A DNA stretch of 64,000 nt from Rhabditoides inermis (Eukaryota; Nematoda; Chromadorea; Rhabditida; Rhabditidae). The notes under the pieces were generated by a model that saw nothing but the letters and a program-made list of their open reading frames with translations, did no database searches and was not told the DNA's origin. Location of the stretch: contig CAWZYM010000011.1 of NCBI GenBank assembly GCA_963966185.1, forward strand, positions 165,001 to 229,000, read 5' to 3'. Of the stretch, positions 12,927 through 26,966 are shown one piece after another (position 1 is the stretch's first letter; every line of letters starts with the position of its first letter). A program made the translations under genes and the position numbers.

Positions 12927-13811
12927 TGGCTTTTTGGGTCATAAAGCGGTTTTTGATACATAATCGAGTCTGACCACGCCTTTAGTGTGCTCTCGCAGTA
13001 GAATGTGTGGGGTTGGGTGTGGTCACAGGCATTCAGGTTCATTTCACCGCACCCTTGCCATTTCACTTTCTCCAAACGCATCTCGCCGGCGCTCTCGTCG
13101 CATCCCACGCTCTCTCGCCCGCCTTGGTCGTCGGATCTCACTCGCTATCCCTTCTCTTGATTATGTGATCGGATGGCATTTTTGGTATTTTCTCTGCGAT
13201 CGGAAGGTGACTTCGCCACACCGCAATCCATCTGGAATCGCATCCCTGCACTTGCTGTCTGCCATTCTGCAGTCTTACTCACAATTCGCTCAGGATCTCT
13301 CATTGGATTACTGCGTAGTAACTAACCTGTACACTGAGTCATGCCGGAGTGTGTGTGTGTGTGTGTGTGACTGTGGCAATCAGTCACCCGTGGAGAGACT
13401 CGCATTTTTCGTCGTCGTCCCTTTTCGGTGTGATCTGAGAGTGCCACACCCCGTTTTACCCACCCCAACAACCCCGCTTCTTTCATAATCTCATTATATG
13501 AAGTGTGTGCCGATCCATCATGCCAATTATGAGCGCAGTGTTTGCCGCCGCGTGCCGGAATGCGTCTGTGGGTATTCTGGAATCAGTGGTATCAGTGTTC
13601 CAATTCTATTCTGCCAATCGGCGGCGGCGGTGCTAGCCGATCCGGCCGCAGCCGCCTGAAACTGGGTGCGTGTGTTGTTTTGCCAATCAGTCTATCATTC
13701 GACGACGCAGGTTCTCTCTCTCCCTTGTCGCTTCTTGCGTCGGCGCGTGCCTTTTTCGAGTGGCTGCACCATCTCGACGCGGGCAGCCATTTCAAAAGGC
13801 ATTCCACTCAC

Positions 13812-13845
<34 letters not shown>
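13812..13845 (+). repeat. (CT)n microsatellite upstream of mup-4
   Basis: A CT dinucleotide run about 260 bases upstream of the mup-4 start codon. It could act as a promoter element or a pyrimidine tract; nothing in the sequence decides this. Confidence 0.9.
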
Positions 13846-13847
<2 letters not shown>

Positions 13848-14103
13848 GAGTGATCGCAGCACCCCGGAAGACCTTCGTGGCATGCTATTGTCGTCGCATT
13901 CGCTTTCTCCGTTTGCGTGATTGGCTGTATTGGTGCTGTGTCTCTCTCACTGTCTCCTGAGGCACGTTCAAAGTGGCTGGGAACGGGTTCTCACTCACCC
14001 TCTCCTCTCCCTCTACCATGTACCTCTAAAGAAACAGCGCCGCCGTCCGCGTCACATCTATTTGCGTATCTATCTACTTATCCGAGTGATCATCTCTTTC
14101 AGG

Positions 14104-14176
14104 ATGCGGCTTGCAGTAGCCACTCGGCTACTGTTACTCCTCGTCGGCTCAACGGCCGCCCACCGACAGACCTACT
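14104..14176 (+). other. mup-4 signal-peptide exon
   Basis: The first coding exon encodes MRLAVATRLLLLLVGSTAAH followed by RQTY, a classic signal peptide: Arg residues, a Leu-rich core and small residues at the likely cleavage site. It ends in a consensus GTAAGT donor at 14177. The ATG follows a TTTCAG acceptor by one base, which supports this start over any upstream ATG. Confidence 0.85.
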
Positions 14177-16838
14177 GTAAGTGTCACATTTGCATACCGC
14201 AATGGGTGTGGTCCCCTGCTGATTCGGAGAGAAACTCGTTTCGAGCGATCAGTTGGCAGATCGCGCTGCGTCTCTCAGGTTCCCGCGCTCTCTCGCATGT
14301 CTCTAGCCACCGCTTGCCAATGAATGCCAATGACTGATAAGCAAGGTCGAATCCGAGCGCGGCGCGTCGACGTGATTTATATGTGGTGGAAGGCTCACTG
14401 TCGTGCCGTGAAGTGAGCAGCGGGAAGGCGGGTGACAAATTGAGCATGGTCAAGGAAAGTCGATCAGTTGTGAAGGCGAGGTCGCAGCTCGAGATCGAGA
14501 ATGAAACAAAATGTGCATCATCTTCGTTCGGTAGCCGAGTTCTGACAGTACCAAAAGAAATCTTGCTTTCCAGCCGGCTCTCTGCAATGTCGGGTCGACG
14601 ATCCGCTCAGCTGCAGTCAGGCCAAGGGCGAGGTGTGTGTGTTCGTCAACGGACAGTACAAGTGAGTCGGAGTTTGTGTTTTACTCTAGTATTACTCAGT
14701 TAGTTAGGTAGTCAACGGACAATGCAAGTCTCATTTATGTGTTCTCTCATTTAAGTCCTATAAGTTTTCCTAGGAGTAAGATTTAGTCATATATGACTTG
14801 TGCATGTTGCCCTAAGACAGTGCCACAGAGTGGTGGGTGGGGATTGATAGCGGTTCGGGATGACAGCGGCTGCGAATTGGGAAGATGATGGATGGGTGAA
14901 ACCGGCTGAAATGGCTAGCGGGGCGGCAGGGAGTGTGGATGGGTGAGAGCGAGAGAGAGAGAGAGAAGGGATCAGTGAATGAACTTGAACCGGGAGTGAT
15001 GATGCGATTGCAAAACGAGAGCCAACATGCATCGGATTGACTCCCGCAAACATACCATTGATTTCGGATTTCCTGCAGAATCTGGGAATCTTTGGGGAAG
15101 GAGTTCAAGAGGCACATGTTCACTGAACTACTGATCACAAGCGAGAACAAGGAGTTTCAAACATAACATATCAAGAATAATCATGATGTCCAGCAAACAT
15201 ACGTTGACTGTGTATAACAGAAAATGAGAGCCAACATGAATCAGCCAACATGCAACTGTGTATAACAGAAGATATGGAATGAATAATGAGTGTACAAACT
15301 CCACATCTTCCAGATGCGAGTGTCCGACGGGGGTGCAGCGTCTGGGCGACGGGCGGTGCAAGCTGATCAACGAGTGCGCAGAGCCGAGGCTGAACGGCTG
15401 TCATAGGGATGCCATGTGCCAGGATATGGTGAGAGAGGAAATAGACGCATGTCTTTTCACATCTCGAGTCAGACAGATAGTAGTGAATGTGATGTCGACG
15501 AGGACGCGGTGTGCCTGATGAACAATGACATGTACCGTCGTTTTCACTTTCACATCTCGACTTTCACATCTCGAGACATCGAGACGGACAATATAGTATC
15601 ACATCCACATGTGTTGTCCACGCCTTTTCCCAGAGACACTTCGAGAGTTTTGGTAGTTGAAGGATAGGCGCATAATTCGGACAAAAACTTGGAGAACATC
15701 GTGGATTCATCTTGTTTTGCAGATCGACGGCTACACGTGTCAGTGCAAGCCGGGCTTCGCCGACATCTCGGAGGACCGGGAGGAGAAGCCGGGCAGGATC
15801 TGCCAGCGCACACAGAACGAGTGCCGCAACAAGCAGACGTGGGTGTGCCAGCGACTCTCTCCAACCTTGCATGACTACTGCTACTCTCGCACACGTAGTT
15901 GACGCTTTTTTGCTAAAGGCAGAAAGAACAGCGTATTTTCATGTTTTTTTTTCAGCAACTACTCGCACGAGTTAGTTTCCAGAGCGCGAAAAGAAGATCC
16001 TGCCAAGTTAGGAATGTGACAATCCCTGTTATAGGTACGGTGTGGACTGCGACGCGAACGCGGCGTGCGTGGACCGGCCCGAGGGCTTCATGTGCGTGTG
16101 CCAGCCGGGCTACGTCGACGTGTCCGCACAGTACTCCCTCAACCCGGGAAGGAAGGTCGGACCTCGGTTCTCTTTCTCTTTCTCTCTCTTTCTCTCTCTA
16201 TCTTCGCCTCTCTCCCTCTCCTCCCATCTCTTTCTCGAAAACATACAATAGCGAATGAAATGGATACAAAGTCCTTTGCAGTGCGTGCCGGTCGTGAACG
16301 AGTGCACGTCGGGAGCTGCGGACTGCTCGGCGAACGCTGAGTGCATCGACCGCGCGGACGGCTACGAGTGCCGCTGCCGGAAGGGCTACGTCGACGCGTC
16401 GCCCGATACGGCACACTATCCGGGAAGGGTGTGCAACCAGCCGCACGCGCCCGAGTACTATGGGAAGCACGCGCCGGAGGTGGGAGAGAAGGAGAGAGAG
16501 AGAGAGGGAGAGAGAGAGGGAGAGAGAAGGAGAGGGAGAGAAGGAGATGGAGGGAGAGAGGGAGAGAGGGAGAGAGGGAGAGAGGGAGGGAGAGGGAGAT
16601 GTCCTTTCCAGCCGTCGCAGTGCAGCGACAACACGAACTGCGGACCGAACGAGCAGTGCCGACCGAACCCGGAGGGAGTATACAAGTGCGAGTGTCAGCG
16701 GGGAGCTGTGCGGGGACAGGACGGCAGCTGCAAGGGTGAGGGAACCTCTCTCTCTCTTTCTCTTTCTCTTTCTCTCACTCTCTGTCTCTGTCTCTCTTTC
16801 TCTCTCTTCCTCCCCCTCCCCCTCCCCCTCTCCCTCTC

Positions 16839-16876
<38 letters not shown>

Positions 16877-19088
16877 CCCTCTCCCTCTCCCCCTCTCTAA
16901 CCCCCTCCATTCAGCGTTCAACCGCTGCGAGACGGCGAACGAGTGCAGCCGGAACGCGCTCTGCTCGAACACGTACGACGGCTGCAAGTGCCAGTGCAAG
17001 ACCGGCTTCCTCGATGTGTCGCCCGATCCGCTCAGATTGCCCGGAAGGAAGTGCGAGCCGCGTGAGTCAAGGGAAATCAGAAGCATTCTTTCTCCGAGGT
17101 TGTGATGTACCGTGCGAGTATTGTCATTGAGCCACAGATTCTGGCTTCATCCCTATAGGTTTTATCAGATTCTACATAAGAAAGTGCGAGCCGCGTGAGT
17201 CGTAGGAATCGTGAGCATAGGACCTCCTAAGATGGACGTTGGTTTTAGCCGAATACAAGGTGCAAGAGCAAGAAGTGCGAGCCGCGTGATTATTGTCATT
17301 TACCCACAGATTCTGGCTTCTAGAAGTCTGATTATAAGTTTTATCAGAATATACCAGCAAGTGCGAGCCGCGTGAGTAGAACATCAATATCCAGTAGTCA
17401 ATATTAAGGACCATCAAAATGTTTCTATATCCAGATCCAGAATGTCACCAGAAAGAAAAGCTATAAGAGCCACTCTTATTAGTTTTGTACACCTTTTCCT
17501 CTTATTGACGCCCTAGACTATTTCGGTGTCCTCGATCCTCATTCCGGAAGTTATTAGACCGTCAATGGCGTTTCAATCGCGTCGAGTGTGAGACATCCTT
17601 GGTGACATTCGGGTGTTTCTTGTGATCGCGCCACTTTAGCTTCCTGAATCAGGGGCGAGACACTTAGGGAGTCTTTGTGATTTACCGCCGCACCCATAAA
17701 GCAATAGTGCATAATGCACCGTCATTGCTTTTTGCCTGTGTGTGATTGTATGCGGGTGATGTGTTTGATAAGGGGCTAGAGACACAGCGAGAGAGTGTGC
17801 GTGCGAGGAGAGCGCAGGGGGAGAACCGGTTTGGTGGAAAAGAAAGAGAGAACGCGCTGATTGGCTAGATGTTTCTTCTTCCTTGCCGAGCCATTCGCAG
17901 AGTGATTTGTGTGTAGTGAGATCGGCGGGGGTGATTGATGCGTTAGCCATTAGCCCCATTTGCATACTGGTTACGGAAAGAGAAAATGCTCCGAAGTAGG
18001 TGCCGAAAAAAGAGAAACCGTAGTTGAGGGCGACCAGTCGGAAACTTTTCTTCAGCAATTTTTCAGTGGAAAGCGAATGTATATCTCACCCTTCTTTGAC
18101 AATCCGAGAAATTACGAAGACACATAAATCATGTTGCAGTTGTGAACGAGTGCGCAGAGGGCATGCACGACTGCCATCCTTTGGCGACGTGCGAGGATAG
18201 GCAGACGGGGTATGTGTGCAAGTGCAATGCCGACACTACGGACGTCTCCTCCCGCTATGGACTCAAGCCCGGACGCAAGTGCTCCGAGGGTGGGTGGAGA
18301 GAGAGGGTAGAGAGAGGGAGAGGGAGATAGAGAAGAGGGAGAGAGAGGGGGAGGGAATGACGTCACTTCAGCGAACAACCAATGCTCGGATAAGTCGCTG
18401 AACACGTGCGACGAGAACGCCGACTGCGTGCAGCTGCCCGACGGGTACACCTGCAAGGTAGGGTCTCTCTCTCTCTCTCTTCTCTCTCTCTCTATCTCTC
18501 TCTCTTTCTTCCTCTCCACACTCGTGTAGACTACACACTATCACTATCGGTCTCTCTCTCCAGTGCGGTGCCGGGTTCGTGGACGTCTCCTCCAACGCCA
18601 ATCTCCCCCCTGGCCGCGCGTGCTCGCTGCACACCGCCTGCCCCGCCCAGCCCACCGATCTCGTCTTCCTCATCGACGGCTCCGGATCCATCGGCAGCTA
18701 CATCTTCCAGACCGAGGTGCGGCGTAGTGACGTCACACGCAACGTCATCTGATAGTGACGTCATCACACCCCACACAATGTCATATTGTGGTGACGTGAT
18801 CACACTGGGTTCAGGTGCTGCGCTTTCTGTCCGAGTTCACGGAGCTGTTCGACATTTCGCCCGCCAAGACTCGTGTCTCAGTGGTCCAATACTCGGACCA
18901 GATCCGGCACGAGTTCAACCTGGGAGAGTACGCCGACTCGAAGAGCCTTCACGACGGCATACAGAGCATCGAGTGGGTGCGAGAGACTGTGGCATGGACT
19001 CCACTACAACTTGACGAGACGTTTTCTCTGCTAGCAGCTAGATCTAAATAAGCTAGATAATAAAACGAAGAAAATAGAGAAAGAGAGT

Positions 19089-19126
<38 letters not shown>

Positions 19127-19859
19127 GAGGGAGGGAGTCCGAGAGAGCGAGAGAAAGAGAAAGATAGTAAGAGCGAGAGAGAAAGCAAGAGAGAGAAAGA
19201 GAGAGAGAGAGAGGGAGGGAGGGAGAGCGAGCGAGCGAGAGAGACATGTCCACTCCTGCAGGTACCTGACGGGACTGACGCGCACCGGAGCGGCTATCGA
19301 GCACGTGGCGACTGAGGCGTTCTCGGAGGCGCGCGGCGCCCGCCCGTCCAGCGACCAGATCAGCCGAGTCGCCATCGTCATCACCGACGGAAGGAGTCAG
19401 GTGAGTGGGTGACGTCATCTGATGTCGTGACGTCATCATGTGACGTCACTTCTCACGCCGTTACATTGTCTGCGTCTGACATCTAATGTCGTGACGTCAT
19501 TCAGGACAACGTCACCATCCCGGCGACGAACGCGCGCCGCGCCGGCATCCAGCTGTTCGCTGTCGGAGTGACCGCGCACGTGCTCGACTCGGAGCTGGAG
19601 GAGATCTCCGGATCCAAGGTGGGAGGATCTCTCTCTCCCTCTCCCTCTCCCTCTCCCTCTCCCTCTCCCTCTCCCTCTCTCTCTTTCTCTCTTTCTCTCT
19701 CCCCCCTCTCTCCCTCTCTCTCTCTCTCACCCCTCTCCGTTTCAGGACCGCACATTCCACGTGAACGGCTTCGAGGATCTGAACACGCGTCTGCGCTCGG
19801 CGATCCAGAAGGTCGCCTGCCCGCAGGCCGAGCAGCCCGAGCCCAGCAAGGGTAGGTGT

Positions 19860-19904
<45 letters not shown>

Positions 19905-20996
19905 CTCCCATTCTCTGTTTCTCTCCCCCTTTCTCTGTCTCTACCGCCCTCTCTCCCTTACACCCACTATTTCTTAGTCGGAATTATAAATAGCGGAAGC
20001 TCCTCGAGAACATCGTGTAGATTATCCGACCTATCACCGTGCCACCCTCTCTTCTTTACACTTACTATTTCTTACGATTCCTTACTATTCCATAGTGGAA
20101 ATAAGGAATCACAAGCTTCTCAAGCTTTGACTTTTCACAAGATTTGAAATCACATAATCACAAGTTTCTTCAAGTCCATATTGCTGACCTTTTCCCCCCT
20201 GCAGGCCCGTGCGACCCGTCGACGCACAACGGCTGCGACCGCGCGCTCAACCAGGTGTGCCAGGTGGACAAGGACGGCAAGTTCGCGTGCGGCTGCCCCA
20301 AGGGATTCGAGCTGCATCCGGTGACCAAGGTGGGGGCGAGGCGTGTTCGACACCATGTTGTTTTGTTGTTGGATCCGACCTGGTTGTTTCGCCGAGTTAC
20401 GTGTGGGAGGGAGAGAGAGAGAGAGAGAGAGAGGAATTCCCTTCCAGGTGTGCGGAGGAGACGCGTGCAACCCGGAGATCGCGTCCGCCTGCCCGTATCC
20501 CGAGGTGTGCGAGAAGACCCCCTTCGGCAACTACCGCTGCAGCTGCGCCGAGGGATGGAGGGATAAGGTACGGAAGATTACTGTATTGAATTGAGGTACG
20601 GTATATTACTGTACCTTGGTACGGTAGTGGATTACTGTACCTTGGTACGGTAGTGGATTACTGTACCTTGGTACGGAGTGGATTACTGTACCTTGGTACG
20701 GTAGTGGATTACTGTATAAAGGTACGGTAGTGGATTATTGTACCTTGGTACGGCATTGGATTACTGCAGCAGGGTACGGTAGTGGATTACTGTATTTAGG
20801 TACGGTAGTGGATTATTGTATTAATGTACGGTAGTGGATTACGGTACTTTGTAAATACAGTAACTTTAGATCACTGGTGTGTGCAAGACCGTGCCGCCCA
20901 TTGCCGATTCGACCGACGAGTGCAAGCTTGGAGACGACAGCAACTGCGGACCGGGAGGAAAGTGCATCAAGGTGCGCGCATTTCTCTCTCTCTCTC

Positions 20997-21032
<36 letters not shown>

Positions 21033-21099
21033 TGTCAGTCTCTTCGGGAGCGAAGTGTTTCGAAAGGATAGCTAGGCGTTACGAAGTGTCCGGGGGTAT

Positions 21100-21130
<31 letters not shown>

Positions 21131-22114
21131 TTCCACACCCTCTTTCACAGGGTCCTGGTGGGGAGGCGGTGTGTCAGTGCGGCGAGGGTTACGAGCGGGA
21201 TCCTCTCACTGACAAGTGTCGCGAGTCGGGCACCTGCGACCCGACAAAGGCCGGCTGCGATCCCAACAAGAACGAGAAGTGTCTGGATGATGGAAAGGGT
21301 GAGGTTTTCATCGGAACTGCATGTCAACCACTTGTCCACATACACACCGTCATCGAACCTTTAGTCAACCTGTTCTGGAAAATTAATCGCGCAGGTTGAT
21401 CAGAGGAAGAGACTCACAATCAGCAATATCAGCAGCAATATCGCAATATCGTCAGCAATATCGCGCCAAACAAGATAACGATGTCGATCAAAGTGGTATC
21501 GATGAGGCGCGGTCTGTACCACCAATTATTTGCAGGCCACTTCACGTGCCAGTGCGCGAACGGCGGTCGGCGGCATCCGGTCACATCCATCTGTCTGGAC
21601 AACGAGTGCGTGGCTGGTACGCACGACTGCTCGCCCCATGCAAAGTGCACCGACACGGATGAGTCCTACCTGTGCGCGTGCAACGCCGGCTTCCTCGACA
21701 AGTCCCCGGATCAGGCGAAGAAGCCGGGAAGAGTGTGCTCCCAGGGTGAGTGGAGAGAGAAGGAGGGAGGGAGGGAGGGAGGGAGAGAGAGAGAGAGAGA
21801 GAGAGATTCCACCTTTTCCAGAGAGGAACGAGTGTCTGGACGGCACGCACAACTGCTCGATGAACGCTCTGTGCATCGACCTGCCGGACGGCTTCCTCTG
21901 CCGGTGCAAGGATGATTTCGTCGACGCCAGCCCGAACCCCGCGCACTTTGCCGGAACCGACTGTCGCCCGCTCGTGAACGAGTGCGCGGTGAAAGAGGCG
22001 AACACTTGTCACGAACACGCCATCTGCATCGGTGAGAGGGAGGGAGAGAGAGAGAGGGAGAGAGAGAGGGAGAGAGAGGGGGAGAGGGGGAGAGGAAGAG
22101 AAAGAAAGAAAGAA

Positions 22115-22146
<32 letters not shown>

Positions 22147-25100
22147 GGAGCAGACAGTGAGAGACCCGCTTCAGACACCCGGGACAGCTACAAGTGCCAG
22201 TGCAAGGAGGGCTTTGTCGACCAAGACGAGCTGCGCAACCCGGGAAGGAACTGCCAGAAGCGTGAGTGGACAGATCAATCGATAAATCAATAGTGATAAT
22301 AATGACAAATGACAAGACAGTTTATTCACTGACAATGACAATTGGCTATTGACTGTCTATCTACTGACAATGGAAATTGGCTATTCGTAAACTGACTTGA
22401 CAATGTCAAGACTGACAATAGAATCACCAACTCTCCCTTCTTGCATCGGTGAGAGTGAGGGAGGGGAGAGATAGTGTGATGGTCAGCATGGATAAACGAT
22501 TGATTGATCGCTAGACTCCTCCTGACAGTTTATTCACTGACAATGACAAGTGCCAATGACAAGTGCCAATGACATGACATTTATTCTATGACATCACAGA
22601 CAACGTGATCACCAACCCCTCTTTCTTGCAGTGAACCAGGTGTGCGAGAAGGGTCAGCACGACTGCGCGCCGAACGCGCGCTGCATCGAGCGGGGCGCCA
22701 AGGACTACGAGTGCGTGTGCCCGGCTGGGTTCCTCGACAACTCCAAGGACCCCGCCAAGCCCGGTCAGCATGTCTGTCTGCTTGTCTGTCTCTCTCTCTG
22801 TCTCTCTCTCTCTGTCTCTTGCTTTCTCTCGATTTTCTCTCTCTCTCGCCGATCTCTCTTTGGTCTCAGAAGTCAGAGAACTGTCAGAGACGTTGTAACA
22901 AACCTCTATATTCGCTTGCCCTTGTGGTATACCGTATGCACTTGTATATTCAGGATATAGGTATTCTGGATGAATTATTGAATGATTTTGATCCGCGTTG
23001 CAGGCCGCTCGTGTCTGGAGCGCGTGTGTCTCGACCCGTCCAAGCACGACTGCCACGCGGCGGCTGTGTGCACGGAGGTGGACGGGCCGGAGAAGTACAC
23101 GTGCCAGTGCAGGGACGGCTATGTCGACGAGAACAAGTTCAACCCGGGCAGGCAGTGCAAGGTGCGCGAAACGTTGATATAGTTCTATGCTCGCAATAAG
23201 TGGCGCGAGGTGGGATAGATCAGAACAAGACGGAGAGTCAGCTCTCTGCCATAGCGCGCAAAACAAGAGAGGCAGACGGTTATGGCACCGTATTTCGAAC
23301 TGCAAGCGAGGTAGATCGAAAACTGTCGCTCTGGCGCAGAGTGTACCTCACAGAGAACACACAATACACAATCTCTTCACCGAAACGCAGTATAAGTATA
23401 TCATGCATGGCCGTGCGTCACATGTGCACATTTTTTTCTGGCCGATTTTTTTAGCTAGCCCTAATGAATATCAGCTGAACGGTGTGTGGGGAGCAGAATA
23501 CAATGCACTTAGAATACAATGCAATACAATACAATGTAATGTATACAATGCAATACAATACAATGCGCACTGTGTATTTGTCAGGAGCTGATCAACGAGT
23601 GTCTGGATTCTTCTCTCAACGACTGCGATCCGATCGCGACGTGCAAGGACGAGGCGGACGGGTACACGTGCGTGTGCCCCATCGGAAGCCGCGACAAGAG
23701 CCCCGATGCGGACAAGCCCGGCAGACACTGCTTCGCGGTGAGAGAGAGAGGGGGGGGGGGAGAGAGAGAGAGATGGAGAGAGAGAGGGAGAGAGAGGGGG
23801 GGGGAGAGGAAGGGAGAGAGAGATGGAGAGGGAGAGAGAGAGAGGTGATCTAATTACTAATTGATTTAGCTGGTGAACGAGTGCCTCAACCCGCACCTCA
23901 ACAACTGCTCGCGATTCGCGGACTGCGAGGATCTCGAGGAGGGATACAGGTAAGGAAAGAGAGGGGGAGAGGGACGGGGAGAGAGAGAGACTATACCGAG
24001 TGTTTAGCTGCAAGTGCAAGAGCGAGTACCACGACGAGACGCCGGAGACGCCCGGAGTGAACTGCAAGTTCAGTGAGTGGATTTTATAACTCTCTCTTGT
24101 CTCTCCTCTCTCCTCTCTCCCCCCCTCTTTCTCTCTCTCTCTAATCCCCCTCTTTCAGTGCTGAACGAGTGTGCGGCGGAGAACCTGAACGACTGCTCCA
24201 AGCACGCCGAGTGCATCGACACCCCTGAAGGTTTCGAGTGCCGCTGCAAAGATCCCTTCGTCGACACCATGCCCATGAAAGCCGGACGCGTGTGCAAGTG
24301 AGCGTCTCTCTCTCTGTGTGTGTCTCTGTCTCTCTGTCTCTCTCTCTCTGTCTCTCCCCCCCCCCCTCTCTGTCTCTCTCTCCCCATCTCACTCACTGGT
24401 CACACTCACACCACATTTCGTTAGGTACTGTGTGAATGGCTGCACGTTTCGTATATAATCACGAAAGTGAATGGCTACACTCGCATTTAAATCCTATAAG
24501 GCCTGTCCGTGGTTGAACTGTTCTTTTTCCAGGTACAACGAGTGCGAGGACCCGTCGCGCAACGACTGTGACACCAACGCGGACTGTATCGACACGGAGG
24601 ACGGGTACACGTGTCAGTGCAAGACCGGCTATTTCGATGAGGCGCCCGACAGCGAGAAGCCCGGACGAGCATGCATCGGTGAGGGAGAGAGAGAGAGAGA
24701 GGGAGAGAGGGGAGGGAGGGAGAGAGATGACGTCACCCATTGCAGCCCTGCACATTGACCAGCCGCCGCAGGAGGCGCCGCCCACCACCCCCAACCCCAA
24801 CCTCATCCCCTGCGGTGGGCTCAACTGCAGGAAGGACCTGCGCGAGGTGGGGGATGAGAACACAAAACACACACAAAGTGATCACAACACACAACAGTCA
24901 GGTTCATCCAGAATCGCGTAGACATATACATAACGTATACAAATCACACATGCATGAGAGATTTAGGCTAAAGGCGCTGGGTTCTAGGTATATGTGAATA
25001 TAGGTATATGTGTGTTCTAGGTAAATGTGAATATGAATAAATGTGAATTTAGTAAATATGTAATATATATCAACACCTATTCCAACTGTAGGTGTGCATC

Positions 25101-25985
25101 GGCGGCGCGTGCTGCGACTGTCGCCCCGGCGAGTCGCGCAAGTCTCCCGATGATGTGTGCGCGCCGGTGGAGGAGATCCCCATTGTGGTGCGAGTGGTCG
25201 ACGACGGAGGAAAGCCATTGTCCTACTCCAGCGAGTACGGCAGCAAGAAGTCGCCCAAGGTAGGCACTACTATTAGTCTTCCTTCGATACCCGCAGACTA
25301 CTCATAAGTCTATTGATCTTGAATCCCCGGGCTGAGTCGGGGGATGTTTAGAAAACGAGAGTAAACTTTTAAAAAATATATATTCGATTCAATTCAAAAT
25401 TTATCCGTTATCGCGTTATGTGATCTTCTTCGCCATTGTCTTATATATGGTTTTCAATAATAGTCTAAATCTCATTTTTAGGTCGTCTCGATCACGGACG
25501 CGTTCACCAAGGGGCTGGGCGAGGCGTTCCATCGCTCGGCCCTCTCGCCCAAGTACGTCTCCTCCGACGTCAACTTCATCACCAACCCCAAGGTCGAGAA
25601 CAGGTGAGCGCGTATCTCTCTCTCCCTCTCTCTCTCTCTCTATTCAAAGAGCAGACGAAAATCATAGTCGCAAGAACCTCTCCAGTGCAACTGCCCAGAA
25701 GCGCGCACATTACGCACAACTCATTGTATGAAAGGATCATAATAAACGGATTGTATCGTATTGTATCACATCCCCCTCTCAGCACGTGGGACAAGGGACT
25801 GCTGATCAACGGCACGGTGAAGATGGACGGTCCGGTCGACAAGTGCGAGCTGTTCCGCGAGTTCGCCAAGGCAGTCAAAGAACAGGGCGGACAGCTCACC
25901 TCGCTCAAGGTCGCAGACGACTTCGAGCAGCTCGACCCGTGCAAGTGAGTGGGGGCGGGGGTAGAAGGGGCGGAGCTTAGAGAGA

Positions 25986-26037
<52 letters not shown>

Positions 26038-26928
26038 GGCATACTATCGTGGGCGGGGCTAGGGGGCGGAGCTTTTAAAGTAGATCCGAATAGACTATAG
26101 TCTATAGTGGTTAGAGTCCGACATGAGTATCACACATACAGTGAGTGGGCAAATCAGTTGCCGCCAGTAGAGAGCGCAGAGTGAAAAGAATGCGAGGAAA
26201 AATCGATTGACATGCGAGAGCACGCGAATAAATTCACATTCAAACTTTCGCGAGCGCGCAATTTTCAAATATGGGACGGACGAGCGGAGAGGTGGCGGAA
26301 CTAATTATGCCCTGGACTGTACCCCTAGACAAGTATACAACAATGGGCGTGGCTAGAAGGGGCGTGACCTCACCCGTGCCAGGCCGCCGCCGCAGATGGG
26401 CGAGCCGTGCGGCGCGGGCTTCTGCGACTCGTCGCTGGGCGAGGAGTGTGTGGCGGGAAAGCTGTGCGCCTGCCCCGAGGGCATGAAGAGGACCAAGGAG
26501 GGAGACATGTGCAGGGCGGTAAGTGGGGGGAGAGAGAGAGGGGGGGGAGAGAGAGAGAGAGGAGAGAGAGAGGAGAGGGAGAGAGAGGCGAGGGAGAGAT
26601 AGGGAGAGAAAGAGGAGAGAGAGGGAGAGAGAGGGGGAGAGAGAAAGAGAGAGAGGGAGAGAGAGAGGAGAGGGAGAGGAGAGGGAGAGAGGGAGAGAGA
26701 GAAAGAGAGAGGGAGAGGGGGGAGGGAGAGATAGGGAGAGAGAGGAAGAGAGAGGGAGAGAGAGGGAGAGAGGAGAGAGAGAGAGGAGAGAGAGAGAGAC
26801 GACGATGTCATCACAGGTCGAATCGTGGAATCTGCCGCTCTATGTGGTGAAGGACGGCAACAAGAAGATCACCTACAGCCCCGAGATGAGCAACCCGATG
26901 AACGACATCCACAAGGACCTCGTCAGCC

Positions 26929-26966
<38 letters not shown>

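Larger units (their letters stand above)
10351..14103. other. Gene-free region upstream of mup-4
   Basis: No conserved coding exon was found in this 3.7 kb. It begins with the helicase 3'UTR and continues as pyrimidine-rich, Arg/Ser/Pro-coding low-complexity frames. It contains (CT)n tracts at 12514-12554 and 13812-13845, a (TG)n tract near 13350, and a local repeat of a CTCAGAAAGAT motif at 12821-12926. The region probably holds the mup-4 promoter. It ends in CTCTTTCAG immediately before GATGCGG, an acceptor site for a leader exon or spliced leader. Confidence 0.5.

Noticed and set aside
26407..26850. Long open frames of Arg/Glu/Gly or Ser/Leu/Pro repeats across (GA)n and (CT)n tracts
   Set aside because: Dinucleotide runs are open in most frames on both strands. 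These frames lie in introns of mup-4 and have no protein-like composition.
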